The notes below the pieces were generated by a model that did no database searches, had not been told where the DNA came from, and saw only the letters and a program-made list of their open reading frames with translations. Shown piece by piece: positions 21,765-32,770 of a stretch of 64,000 nucleotides of DNA. Origin of the DNA: Hofstenia miamia (taxonomy: Eukaryota > Xenacoelomorpha > Acoela); assembly GCA_004352715.1 (NCBI GenBank), contig SCFE01000012.1:2052950-2116949 (forward strand), given 5' to 3'. A program made the translations under genes and the position numbers. Every line of letters starts with the position of its first letter. Position 1 is the first letter of the stretch.

Positions 21765-23511
21765 ATATATGCGGGTTCGTTAGTTTTGATTTGGGTCAAC
21801 TTTTCTTCAGGTCCGGGTCGGGATTTCTTTAAATCAGGTCATGGGTTAATCAATATTGTTGAATTTTGTTGCTGGTTACATGTATATGTTTCAAGGCTAC
21901 ATTGAACGATTGAATTGTATGTTACATATAACTGTTTTGACAAATCACAACCAATACATAGCAACCGCATTGATTTTTCTCACTACTGTTAGCTAGTTAT
22001 TTCATGTCTGAAAGCACATATAATTATTTTTGCCTTTGGTGCAGCCGGGTCAAATGTAGGAAGACGCTTGGGGTGTGCATGTCATTCAGGTCTGGTTGAA
22101 CAAGTTTGATCAGTTTCCAAACCTGTGCCCGGGGACAATTCTTGTACTGTTCCCTATTATTGGCAGGCCTAAATTAAATTATTGTAAAAAATAATAATAA
22201 TGTATTTCGGAAATTAAATAATACACAAAGAGATTCTTATCTAAGCTTACTGCCTGGGAGTAACAGATATTTCTAGACCAATATAACTCCCTATTATTTG
22301 TTTTTTTCCACATTGAAAAAAATTAAGGAACGCCCTTTAATGCAATGTTGACAATTTCTGTTAAGCTATTACTGTGACTGAAGCTGTTCCAAAGATTAGC
22401 AATTTGTTTTTAAAATTTCATATGTGCAAGGATATCCTAAGCCCTTTGAAGCATGCCGTCCGCAAAGTCAGGAGTCCTCTATCAGTTCTTGTTTTAACAT
22501 TGAGCATAGCGTTAATAGTTTTTGAACTATAAGTGTTTAAGAATTTTGTATTTGATCATGAAAAATTTTCAAAAATCCCAAGGCAGTTTAAGGTTAAAAA
22601 ACAAGAAAACATAGAGCTTAAGAAAAATGATTAAAGCATTAATTTCAGAATCAGTTATATTAATTTTGCTTGTTAATTGATATTATTTAACCATAAATCT
22701 AAAAATTCACTGTATTTGTGTATTTAATAAGCTAATGTGGTGCAAGAAAATTTTCAAACATGACGTTTCACTAACTGAAATGCTACTTGCATTGGCTCAT
22801 TTTTACTTTTTTGGAATTGCTCTTATTGTAAGTAGCAAGCTTGCCTCAACGGTCGCATATTACTTTTCGTTTTACTGACATAAAAATTGGTTCATTTGAT
22901 ATAAAGTTCAGGGTCATATGAAAACTCAGAAAAATCCGAACACAATATTTCTTACAATGCATAGAATTTATGCTTTAGTAAACTTGACATTATCAAGATT
23001 TCACATACACTGATCATCATCTGATGCAAATTTTATGTATTTATGTACAATAGGAATTACATACAAACTATTTTATAATCTATAATTTACTAATTGAAAA
23101 TTTCAATAGAACAAATACTAAGTTAAATTTTATAAATTAAATATGTAAGTCATGGTTTCTGATTAAATTGTATAATCTAATAATATTGATACATTACATA
23201 TTAATTATAATTTACGTACTGAACAACAATTTCAATATATATATACTACTCAAAAACCTTCATTTTAACAATTTCATAATGCGGTATGAAAATATTTTTA
23301 GAATACAGGATGCGAATAAACATATTTTTCTACTTTTTTCTTAGGTGTAAAAACATTGCTTAAAAATATTCATATTTTATAGCAACCTAAATATCAACAG
23401 TCTTACAAACGGATCTTTTGCTTGTTCCGCCGAAGCTAAATTCGAACTAATTAAATGTGGAAAGTGAATATTTTTTTGGCAAAAAAATGTATTTGACATA
23501 GTGCTTAGCGC

Positions 23512-23564
<53 letters not shown>

Positions 23565-24460
23565 AGTATTTAATGAAACTGTTTTTGTTTAAATCAAGTT
23601 ACAACACATAGAAACGAACGTGCCTATCTTTAAGTTGTAATAAATGAAGAGCAATTTATTCATTAATTTGCCTGATTTGTTATTTCATCGTATACAAAAG
23701 AATTTAAAAATTTTTGAAGAGCAAATTTCATCTATTTCAATTCAAATATTGACATAAAATCATTTTAATGATTAATTAATTAACCTTTTATTATATAAAA
23801 TATAAGCTGTCTGTAATTATCACGGGCATCTTAACATTTTGTTTAGAGGGCTATGCGAACAATCGCTTCATGCTCTGTTTGGCCGGTTGGCATCAATTTT
23901 CTAGAAATAGAATGATTTCTATGGCTTACACATGTCAAAAAAGGCAAATTCAGGATAAAACTTCTACAGTATTATGTACTATTGCATAGAAAATATATTT
24001 AAATGTCATTTGGTAACCAATAATTCGTATTATTGCATCCACAATACTGTTGTGGGCTTTGAAAATTAATAAATAAAGTTGGCCCTTCATTTTTTGATGA
24101 ATAACGCTACTGTACATACAACATACTGTGTATGCAAACACAATAATTTACCAGTGAACCTTCGATGCATTGAATGAATGACACACTTGTTGTTAAAATT
24201 GTAATTTGTCAAATATATGTATTCCAAAGGCTGTTTTGGCTTTAATATGGCTCCTAAACAGCCAAATTAGAGATATGTAAACAACAGCCTAAAATATAAG
24301 TGCTATAAACAGTATAAAATTTTGATTGACATCTCTTTCAGCTTAATTTACACTGTTAAGCAACTACTAATTTTTGAGTGTTTAACGAGTTTTTAATGAG
24401 GCTGTACTTTTGCATTCAATTTTGTTATAACTTATAACCCATGCTGATATTTTCAATATT
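21762..24460. other. AT-rich intergenic DNA with (TA)n at 23514-23561
   Basis: Near 21775-21845 there is a GGGTCCGGGTCGGG-type degenerate repeat, analogous in style to the GAGTTCGAG repeat. The remainder shows no gene or repeat that I recognise. Confidence 0.45.
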
Positions 24461-24528
24461 TGTTTGACATTAAAATCTCTACTTTTTGTAGTTCTTTCTT
24501 TAGCAATTACTCTGAAATCTTTAGAAAT

Positions 24529-24836
24529 ATGGAATGGTATGGCTTAACTAATACCATATCGTATGACTCAGACTCAGACCCAGAAGAATCTAACAATGAA
24601 AAGAATCCAATAATGAAAAGAATCAGGGAAATTGGTGATGATGAAGAACTGTGGATGAATTTAGAGCTTTGCGATTTCAACGTTAATAGGTGGGAACTGT
24701 TAAATGAAAACGAATCAACTAAATATTGGACACCGCTTCATTATGCAGCCGAAAGAGGTGTTACTGTAAGAGTGAGTATTTTTTCTATAAAATTTTCATG
24801 CATACATATATAAAATGCAAATAACTTAAAAACCTG

Positions 24837-24867
<31 letters not shown>

Positions 24868-25708
24868 CCCGCTTTCGATTCGAAAATCATCATCAGAATA
24901 TAAAAATTTGTGGGAATAATATTTACAATATACTACACTAAAATTTAATGATATTTAAATTTTCATTTTCATTCACTTAGAATAAATTTAATATGTTTTA
25001 CTTTGTTGCTTGTTCAATAATTGATCTTTGTTATGGTTCTTAATTATTAAAGCTTCTGCAATCTTCGTATTGGGTGTTGTCATTATTATATTAAAATTGT
25101 TCCTTCTAGCATGATGTTGATGCATATATATTTCTGACATTTGATGACCTGATAGATGCTCATTGATCCTAGTAAAAAATGGCACTTAGTTTCCCCGATG
25201 TAAGAAATATTGCATTCTTCACAATTGTTTTTATAGACAAGCGAGGAAACTAGCATTTTTTCGATAGAATCTTTGTTCTTAAAAATGTCTGACGTCTTCT
25301 TTTATTGTAAAATTGATGTTAACTTAGTTAATTTTAATCGTGTATTAATGATCTTTATCTCTGCTTTTAAGAGATTTTGGTGGTCCTCAATATATAGTAA
25401 TTTCCAATATAATGGTATTTTGTCTTCATCATTTGCTTGGTCAAAAATATTTTTAATCAATTTATGTGGATAGCCGTTCTTTTCAAATATTTCATATAAT
25501 TCAGTTATGGATTCAATCATGTTATTATAATTTGAAGAAATTTTAATAATTCGATTTAATGAGCACTTAATTGTGTTGATCTTGTGCTTTGGGTCATAAA
25601 AAGATTGATAAGGAATGTATAACGGGGTATTTGATGGTTTGCGATACATCTTTGTTTCATAGTGGTGTTGGTTCAACGTTATTGTTATATCTAGAAAATT
25701 TAGACTGC

Positions 25709-25768
<60 letters not shown>

Positions 25769-28700
25769 GTAGGATGGGAGAAACAGTGATTTATTTTGAA
25801 CTCTCATTTTATGCGGTTAGATCTTTATTTGAAATGGAAATCTAAGCGTATTCAGTGCACTGGTAGTATCGCAATTCACGGGGATACAAGCAAATTTCCT
25901 CTCACAGCATGTTGGCACAATCAATAAGATCCAAGAAAAGATAAATTTAAATCTCATGCAATTGACAAGAAGTATTGTGTCACCATGGTATTGGCAATTA
26001 GGAAAGAAGAAAAAGACAAACACATAGAAAGCTGTTACATCACAATCAAACCAAATCAATAATAGAAAAAGAAAAGAAACAATTGCAAATGTCAGAGGAA
26101 AAAATTTCACAAAACACCAATATGAAGGAGATTTATGAGCTATTCTTTCTATAGTCAAAAATTCAACAGTGGCGCATGTGAGCTGAAGACATAGTCATAG
26201 TGGCCACTATAAAGCGCTATGATCATATCGCAAATACTACAAAAGCTTTGTAGAAGAAATAACGTAACTGAAATGCATATGCATGATAGATGAGGATCTA
26301 CATGATGGCAAGTCCATACAATATGTAAAAACAAAATCCACAAAAGATCATTTTGAAGCTAATAAAATAAGAGCAATGCACATCGGGGATTTAGAGCCAA
26401 AGATGGCAATTTCAAAAAAATGGATACTATACACCTTATTCAATGTTTTCTGTACTTTATATTGACTTTTGATGCTCATTCAAAAATTATTTGAAGGAAC
26501 TTATTGATAAATGTAAAGTCATTTAGAGCAAAATGATGATAACTGTTGTTTTATCATTATTAGCATTATTGCAATTATTGCCATACACGAACTTCAGCAC
26601 AATTCTTGAGCACACTACACCTGAGCTGAGAGAATGGATGCCTCAATGGAAGATGAAGAAGCAGGTCTGCCGGATGCTCATTGGAGGGTGAACATTCTGT
26701 CATGAGGTGATGCAGTTGGAGTGATTCAAATGAACGAAGTTAGTTATTCTAATTCGGTGATAACTGCAATTGATAACATGCACTTCCTAGAGGTCTAACT
26801 ACATTAAGTTTAGTTATTGGGATTCAAACAATGATAAATTGCTGGCTTAGTGTGATGTTACACTATATTTATTGACCCCAATTCCAAATTATTGTTTTGG
26901 TGTTAGCCTACTTGTTGGCATATTATTTTCGATTGAATTTTGTGGAATTGGGTTAGGGGTCTGTCCCTGTTGACTTTTCCGTTCCGTCGTCGTTGACATT
27001 TTCTAACGTGATGTTGACTTATTCCAAGACCATTTTTAGGGCTCAATATTGGTCCTATATCTACAAATTATATACCATTTGAAAGCTCTAGTTTTGATCT
27101 TTAAGAATTTCAAATATAAAATTGGGTTTCAACATCAGAATTTTTGAGGTATGATGGGCTGAACATGGTCAACCCGAATCACAAAAAATTTTCGTTTTAC
27201 CTTATTGCTTTATATATCTGGAAATGTCCTAAAAAGCATTTTTCAGCAAAAAAAATTTTGGACTGCCCTGAAGGGCCAATATTGATCTTACACATATTTA
27301 ACCTACACCATCTGAAATAACTAGTCTTAATCTACTTGAATATGACCTTAAATAATAGGGTTACTCATAGAATTTTTTTGCAATAACTGGCTGAACATGG
27401 TCAACTTCAAGGGTTATGACCAAAAAAAATTTTTTTCAATTTTTTTGCTCTAAGCCACTGGAAATAGTGTAAATTTTGGTGAAATAAAAATTTTTTTTTG
27501 ATTTTCCTATAGTAAATTTTTGAAATATTTGGACTCCACTAAGGGACCAATTTTGGTCCCACTAAAATTAAACCTATACCATCTCAAAGATCCAGTCTTA
27601 AAATATATGAATATGACCTAAAATGATAGGGTTATTAAATAAATTATCGATTACTGAAAGCCTAAATAATGTAAACTTATCCTAAAGAAGTATCTTAAAA
27701 AGTAAATTTACTTCAAATATTTCAAAGTTTTTTGACAGTATGTTGTATATATGGGTAGTATGATTATAGATAAGGGGTTAGACCTCACCAGGGCACATTT
27801 CTAGAGTTAGTGGAAACTATCTTTTTTATTTGGAAAAAGTCGTCCTATATATTACCATTTCAAAATATTTATCTACATGTTTAATATTCCATATAAAACA
27901 CAATAAATCCAACTATCTATATTAAATACTGGTAAGATTATATTAAAGCGAAGTTCATTATAGTCTGTTGTCAAAAGTTCTTTAGTAGTAGAAACATTTT
28001 TTAAAGACTTCGTCAGGGTTCATCCTACAGATAAGGTCTCCGCAGCATTTGCCGAATGTGCAGATTTCTCCAATTTTACTACAGTCGAACGAATGTGTTG
28101 CTACATTCTGCGCAAATGAGGCTAACATCAAGATGTGAAATATTTTCGTGAAATTCATCGGTAAACTTGGAATCTACTTCGTGAAGCAAAAGTGATGGCT
28201 TTGTTAATAGTATTGAATACTAAAATAAATGCGCAACTGTTATAATTTTGGAATAAAATTGAAAAATAAATACAATTATTACAGTATTCATTAGTCCAAA
28301 AATCTATTAATTTTAATATGAAATATCTTATAAAATCACAAAGTAATTTTCCCAATTCCTTAAATATAATTGATGCAACATGCAGTTTTTTAGTATTACA
28401 TTACAGTGGCGGATACAGAAATAATTTTTAGAGGAGGCCCAATGCAAGATAAAATGCTAAAGGCATAACTCAGTACTACGGCTGGTTAGAAGGTATTGAA
28501 TTTTGAATTTTTAAAATTCAAAACTATGCTTGAGCTTCACCACTATTTACTTCTCCAAAAATGCAAATATACAAATTGTGCAATTTTCAAAACCCAACAG
28601 AATTTTTTATAAATTTTAATTATTTTATTATTTTTAGCCCAAAATAATAATATTGATAGTGGGCAATTGTTTGAAATTGTATCAATTTTTTAACAAACTA

Positions 28701-30347
28701 GGATTATTTTTAGAAACAACGGTATTTTTGTATAATTATTTCATGAAAATATGCACTAAATTGAATACATTATGTATTACAAATTATAATTTTTCAATGT
28801 GCACTACAAATGAGAAATTTTTGTGGATTTTTAATGATATAGGATTTAGTAAAGTACAAAATGTTCACATGAAATTATGACTGTGTGCCTACTCGCCAAC
28901 TTTTTGAATATTTTGATAAACTTCAAGAAAATCAAGTGCAAAAATGTTGCTATAATCAAATAATGGAGAAGGTGCATGCTGGTGAATTCCGCCTATATTG
29001 CCATATTGAATTTTAATTAAAAAATTTAATGCACCCTATTGGGTACAAAAAAATTTGATTTATAATTTTTTGGACCACTTTAGCGAACTATTCTTATTTT
29101 AGAGCGTGCCCGTTCTCCCTCGCCCCCCCCCNNNNNNNNNNNNNNNNNNNNNNNNNNNNNNNNNNNNNNNNNNNNNNNNNNNNNNNNNNNNNNNNNNNNN
29201 NNNNNNNNNNNNNNNNNNNNNNNNNNNNNNNNNNNNNNNNNNNNNNNNNNNNNNNNNNNNNNNNNNNNNNNNNNNNNNNNNNNNNNNNNNNNNNNNNNNN
29301 NNNNNNNNNNNNNNNNNNNNCCCCCCCCCTTTATCCGCCTCTGTTACATTAAATATGTATATATGTGATTCGCGCTGTAGTTTGTAAATCTGTTAAATAT
29401 AGTATTGCTTAATGAATCCAAAAGTAGTGTCTATATATTATTAGAAACGTAGCTGTTTTTTTCTTCCATGTTGTAAAATGATCTTTTTTACATATTTCTT
29501 ATCTACCTCGGCACAAGATAATTACATTCAGATCATGTGTCGGAGCATGTGCTATTCAGTATCACGCAAAAGAGCCTACTGTATAAAATCCAGGAGACCT
29601 CAAAATGCTATCCATTTTGACTAATCGTGAGAAAATGACACTATTATTCATGTGTTGTATAGTTCGTTTATTAATTATAATTTTATCAAGTTATTTCATA
29701 TTTCAATTATTATTTTAGGTAATTGAAAAACTTGTTGAGATATGTGGATGGAGATCCCTTAAGGATTCGGATGGTAATACTCCTCTAGATTTAGCTAAAA
29801 AATCAAATCATTCTCACCTTTATGAAGTCCTTAAGCCCCAATTTATCGCTAAGTTCAATGATGATTATATTGACGGTGTTGAGAAGCACTTTCATGAGTT
29901 AATCAATGAACGCGCAAGTGAATTGGTCCAAGAACATAAACTAAGACTACCGCAGTTGAGACCTGTTTTGGAAAATCCGCCTGATGACAGAACGTAAGCA
30001 ATTTACAATACTTTTATTATATAGATCTATCAAAAAATGCCCAAAACTAGTTTATAACGAAGTTACAACTCCTAACATATTTTAGATCCTTATAGTTAAG
30101 GTATTTTTTTAAAAAAATAACTATTTGCTATCTCCCATATTCATATTATATTAAATTTTCTTAAAAGATTTATTTTAGAGCATTTTCTGTTCCTGGCATG
30201 TGTGGGGGATTTTACTATGAGTTTGAAATTGATGAAGAATCCAATGAAATAGGGTGTTTGAATGTTGATAGTTGGTCCCGGGTTATAGAGGGTTCAGAAC
30301 AAACGCATCACGTAACTAATGAAGGCTACACTTTAGTTGATGAATGA
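24529..30347 (+). CDS. Ankyrin-repeat protein with conserved C-terminal module, paralogue 1 (3 exons)
   Basis: Exons 24529-24771, 29719-29993 and 30179-30347 join with GT/AG introns (GTGAGT...TTTTAG, phase 0; GTAAGC...TTTTAG, phase 2) into 228 aa. An acidic N terminus (~30 aa) leads to ankyrin-type helices: TPLHYAAERG, VIEKLVEICG and DGNTPLDLAKKSNHSHLYEVL. A helical linker (EKHFHELINERASELV, then KLRLPQLRPVLE) and a Gly/aromatic module follow (VPGMCGGFYYEF, then SWSRVIEGSEQTHHVTNEGY). I recall the same linker and module from bacterial ankyrin proteins. Start chosen by parallel with the second copy at 52705; both ATGs lie 4 nt after a TTTAG acceptor-like site, so a 5'UTR exon is likely. The final TGA replaces the Gly codon of the second copy, and the next codons still encode FV before another stop. 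A possible AATAAA is at 30747. Probably cytoplasmic; function unknown. Confidence 0.85.
24842..24867. repeat. (TA)n microsatellite at Penelope 3' end
   Basis: Directly abuts the 3' end of the minus-strand Penelope copy that follows. Confidence 0.9.
24868..25716 (-). mobile_element. Penelope-like element, 5'-truncated, with GIY-YIG endonuclease
   Basis: Minus-strand frame 25676-25302 has the RT C-terminal region typical of Penelope elements (KMYRKPSNTPLYIPYQSF, EIFEKNGYPHKLIKNIFDQ). It runs on into YKNNCEECNISYIGETK, the GIY-YIG core, then after one frameshift into RINEHLSGHQMSEIYMHQHH and AEALIIKNHNKDQLLNKQQ (25185-24988). The 3' tail has the TGATGATGATTTTCGAATCG motif usual for these elements, then (TA)n. 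A second (TA)n lies at the 5' side. Lies in intron 1 of the ankyrin gene. Confidence 0.87.
25717..25765. repeat. (TA)n microsatellite at Penelope 5' side
   Basis: Pure TA tract of about 49 bp next to the truncated 5' end of the Penelope copy. Confidence 0.9.
26533..26691 (+). CDS. Possible small secreted peptide (52 aa), doubtful
   Basis: An ORF opening with a hydrophobic, signal-peptide-like N terminus (MMITVVLSLLALLQLLPYTN), then a 32-residue tail with three Trp/aromatic positions, one Cys and a terminal GG. It lies on the plus strand in ankyrin intron 1, 1.3 kb from the cysteine-knot peptide gene. No homology recognised; a chance ORF in AT-rich DNA is quite possible. Confidence 0.22.
   Translation: MMITVVLSLLALLQLLPYTNFSTILEHTTPELREWMPQWKMKKQVCRMLIGG
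27039..27700. repeat. Diverged tandem repeat, ~250-bp unit, about 2.6 units
   Basis: Units start near 27039, 27275 and 27543. Each has GGGCCAATATTGRTC-like, ACCATCTGAAA-like and AATATGACCTTAAATAATAGGG-like blocks in order; the first two also share GGCTGAACATGGTCAAC. Divergence is substantial, so the duplication is old. Located in ankyrin intron 1. Confidence 0.7.
27982..28158 (-). CDS. Secreted cysteine-knot (ICK/knottin-like) peptide, single exon
   Basis: A 58-aa ORF on the minus strand, too short for many ORF filters. Residues 1-20 are a likely signal peptide (basic Lys5, hydrophobic IFHILMLASFA). The rest carries six Cys at 26, 33, 38, 39, 44 and 55: C-X6-C-X4-CC-X4-C-X10-C, the framework of inhibitor-cystine-knot peptides (three disulphides 1-4, 2-5, 3-6). 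In animals such peptides serve as venom toxins acting on ion channels, as antimicrobials or as protease inhibitors; the sequence alone does not say which. There is no obvious long propeptide. It lies antisense in intron 1 of the ankyrin gene. A TTTTAG about 67 bp upstream of the ATG could be an acceptor, so a 5' exon may exist. Intact, no frameshift. Confidence 0.6.
   Translation of the reverse strand: MNFTKIFHILMLASFAQNVATHSFDCSKIGEICTFGKCCGDLICRMNPDEVFKKCFYY
28404..29343. mobile_element. hAT-type non-autonomous element, 8-bp target duplication
   Basis: Ends CAGTGGCGGATACAG... and ...TTTATCCGCCTCTG form imperfect inverted repeats of the common hAT type (CAGNGGCGGAT). Flanked by TTACATTA at 28396-28403 and 29344-29351. 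The interior has only short chance frames (e.g. 28653-28880) and a C-run broken by a 189-N gap at 29132-29320. In ankyrin intron 1. Confidence 0.82.
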
Positions 30348-32007
30348 TTTGTGTAGAAAGAGCGCTTCAATGAAATTACTTTATTGGCCTTAGTTTTGAC
30401 GTGGATTTCTATAATTTTAATTCTTAGAAGATGACTGTCTTTAAACATTCTTCCTCTATAAAATTTACAACAATATTTTTTCATTTAAATACGAAAAATG
30501 AGATTTTTAATCTTTGAAGTGAATGTAAGGATTTTATGTGTTTACTTTATAATTTTTAAATAACTTGATCTTGATGTCTGGTATAATATTTTGGTTTTAA
30601 TATTTTTCTAGCATTTAATTTGATGTTAATTCGATATTCAAGATTATTTTGTGCGCTGGACTACCAATATGTTGTAAATTTTGCTCAAATCTAGTTATGA
30701 CTGATTTATATTGATTTTCAACTAAAATGCTATTTCATCAAGGGCTCAATAAAACATGTAGTTTTCTCAATTTTATGATAAATTAACAAATGTTGTTAAT
30801 AATCACAATGCGAATAGAATAGAAAAGTGTATGGCATTGAGTTTGTTTTCAAGATAGCTTTAGAAAATATCTTAGTAATAAAGGTACCATTATGCTCTCA
30901 CCCACTTAATTAATTTGTGTTTCTACCAGGTTTAAGAAAATAGCTAGCCGGCTAATGGCTCTGCTCGAAAATATACAGCCAAATCTTATGTATTTTTTTA
31001 TTTTTTTGGATTCTGTCTCAAATCAACATTCTAAACAGCAAAGAAGATTAAGTTTTATAAATTAATTTAAAGTCACTCAATATTTAGAAAAAAATGTTGT
31101 AAATTTTATGGAGGAAATCATTTGTAAAATATTGACGATGGCTTTGTAAGCTGAAATATATTTATTTGCATGGTTTTATTAATACTAATTAAATTATCAA
31201 AAGACGAATAAACTCCTTGAGGTTAAAGTATCCATGATGACTGAAAATAACTTTCTGAATAACGTCGAAAAAGATCTATGCAGATTTTTAAATGTTAACT
31301 ACATAATGTACAGCGTATTTGCGAATGTAAATACAAATATTGAATATTTTTGTGTTCAATGCTATTTAATTACTCAAAATTGTGTTATCATTTTTATTAT
31401 ATTTAAACCCGAGCTATGATTTACACATTCTGATGGGCAAAAATAAGTAATCTCGTTGGAGATTACTGAGAAAAGTATCAATCTTCTGAATTGGACATAG
31501 AGGAAATGTGAACTATACACTAGCAATTCTAGTTGAACACATTTGATATCAAATGTAAGCATAATGAATTTTTGATAAAATTGACAACTCAAAAAGTAGT
31601 GGTCACAGAAAGTTCGTACAAGTGTTGGAAGTTCTAAAAGTGTAGTTTGAAACTCAGTATTGCATTTTTTTGTTCTAAAAATAACTTAGCGATGCCGCTA
31701 AGTAAGTTTGCACTAAGCCAGAAAACGGAGCACGTCGTGGTTCTAATCATTCGGAAAATGCTCTATTAACTGCCTAACTGTGAAAAACGTGTTAGTAAGC
31801 ATAAAAGCCTTCCAAATCTGTTAATTCCCATCCATAGATTTGTAGACATGCATTGTACCAGTGTTCTGTGGCTTAAGATAGGATGATATCATTACTTTTG
31901 TTGGAAATTTGAAACAAAAAATTTAAATGATCTTGAATCAGCAGATTGTCATTAGATTTTTTTGTCATTGATGTTAATTCTAGGTGTTTAAGCTCTAGCG
32001 TTGTATA
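30348..32007. other. 3' flank of the ankyrin gene and intergenic DNA
   Basis: The first ~130 bp resemble the 3' flank of the second ankyrin gene (shared GATTTCTATAATTTTA-like stretch), which indicates that the duplication covered the 3'UTR. Beyond that I see no gene; the small frames at 31234-31419 and 31374-31592 match nothing known. Confidence 0.5.
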
Positions 32008-32335
32008 AAACAATGTTACATTTTCTTTATGTAATTTATTTTTGGTCATTGATTTATCATATCTAGATTTAAAATCAATGACAAAGATATCCACTAAGTC
32101 CAATGTTTTATATAAAGTCTATTGCACATGTGGTGAGGACTATATTGGATAGTAGTAGACAACTATGCAGAAGAATAAAAGAACACTATACTAAATCAAC
32201 AATTGTAACAAAAACATCAAAATATATTTCGACATACAGTCTTCGGCAGTTTACAAATAATTCCTTATGAATTAACTTGATTTTATAATATACATGTATT
32301 ATTTCGCTAAATCTTAATTATTGGTAATAATAGTT
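32008..32335 (+). mobile_element. Penelope-like remnant, GIY-YIG part, plus strand
   Basis: The plus-strand frame reads DLKSMTKISTKSNVLYKVYC followed by TCGEDYIG, a GIY-YIG core, then after stops RQLCRRIKEHYTKS. The 3' tail has TTCGACATACAGTCTTCGGC, a Penelope-type 3' motif, and ends at a (TA)n tract. It is homologous to the minus-strand copy at 32362-32770. Confidence 0.7.
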
Positions 32336-32361
32336 TATATATATATATATATCTATATATA
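32336..32361. repeat. (TA)n tract between two tail-to-tail Penelope copies
   Basis: An interrupted TA run lies exactly between the 3' ends of two Penelope remnants of opposite orientation. Confidence 0.75.
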
Positions 32362-32770
32362 ATCATTTCGTATTTAGAATTGGTTGACGAGATCTAATTA
32401 GAATACTTTCATTGATTATAAGATATTTTTCATCAGCATTCTTTAAAATTTTTACATCTTAACTTAGTCCACAATTTTTTAGCTTTTTTAAAATGGCTGA
32501 ATTCAGGTTCTTTTGTTCTTCTGCTTAGTTCCCGACCGCAATATCCAATATAATCCTCACCACAGGTGTATTGAATTTTTTAAATTACATTAGATTTGTC
32601 GGACATGCTAGTTGTTGATTTAAGGCCAAGCTTTGTATTAAGTTCTTTAATTGTAAAACTGGCAATGCCTTTATAAGACAAAATATTTGATTGTTTTATT
32701 AAAATTATTAAAAATCCTTTGAAATGCTCATCTAAATCAACAATATCAGGACACCTAAGAAAGTGTGGAT
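32362..32770 (-). mobile_element. Penelope-like remnant, GIY-YIG part, minus strand
   Basis: The minus-strand frame reads LKSTTSMSDKSNVI, a stop, KIQYTCGEDYIGYCGRELSR, and after a frameshift ADEKYLIINESILIRSRQP with the usual end of Penelope GIY-YIG domains (...ILNTK then stop). The upstream part (PHFLRCPDIVDLDEHFKGF) is the end of the RT region. Pseudogenic. Confidence 0.7.

Noticed and set aside
21417-21905. (TA)n-encoded Ile-Tyr peptides
   Set aside because: Microsatellite translation, not a gene.
25817-26465. Possible FLYWCH/MULE remnant on the plus strand (LYLKWKSKRIQCTGSIAIHG, DTSKFPLTACWHNQ)
   Set aside because: A Trp/Cys/His pattern is faintly reminiscent, but the spacing is wrong, stops are frequent and no transposase core is found. 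It would be tempting as a partner of the 9-bp MITEs, but the evidence is too weak.
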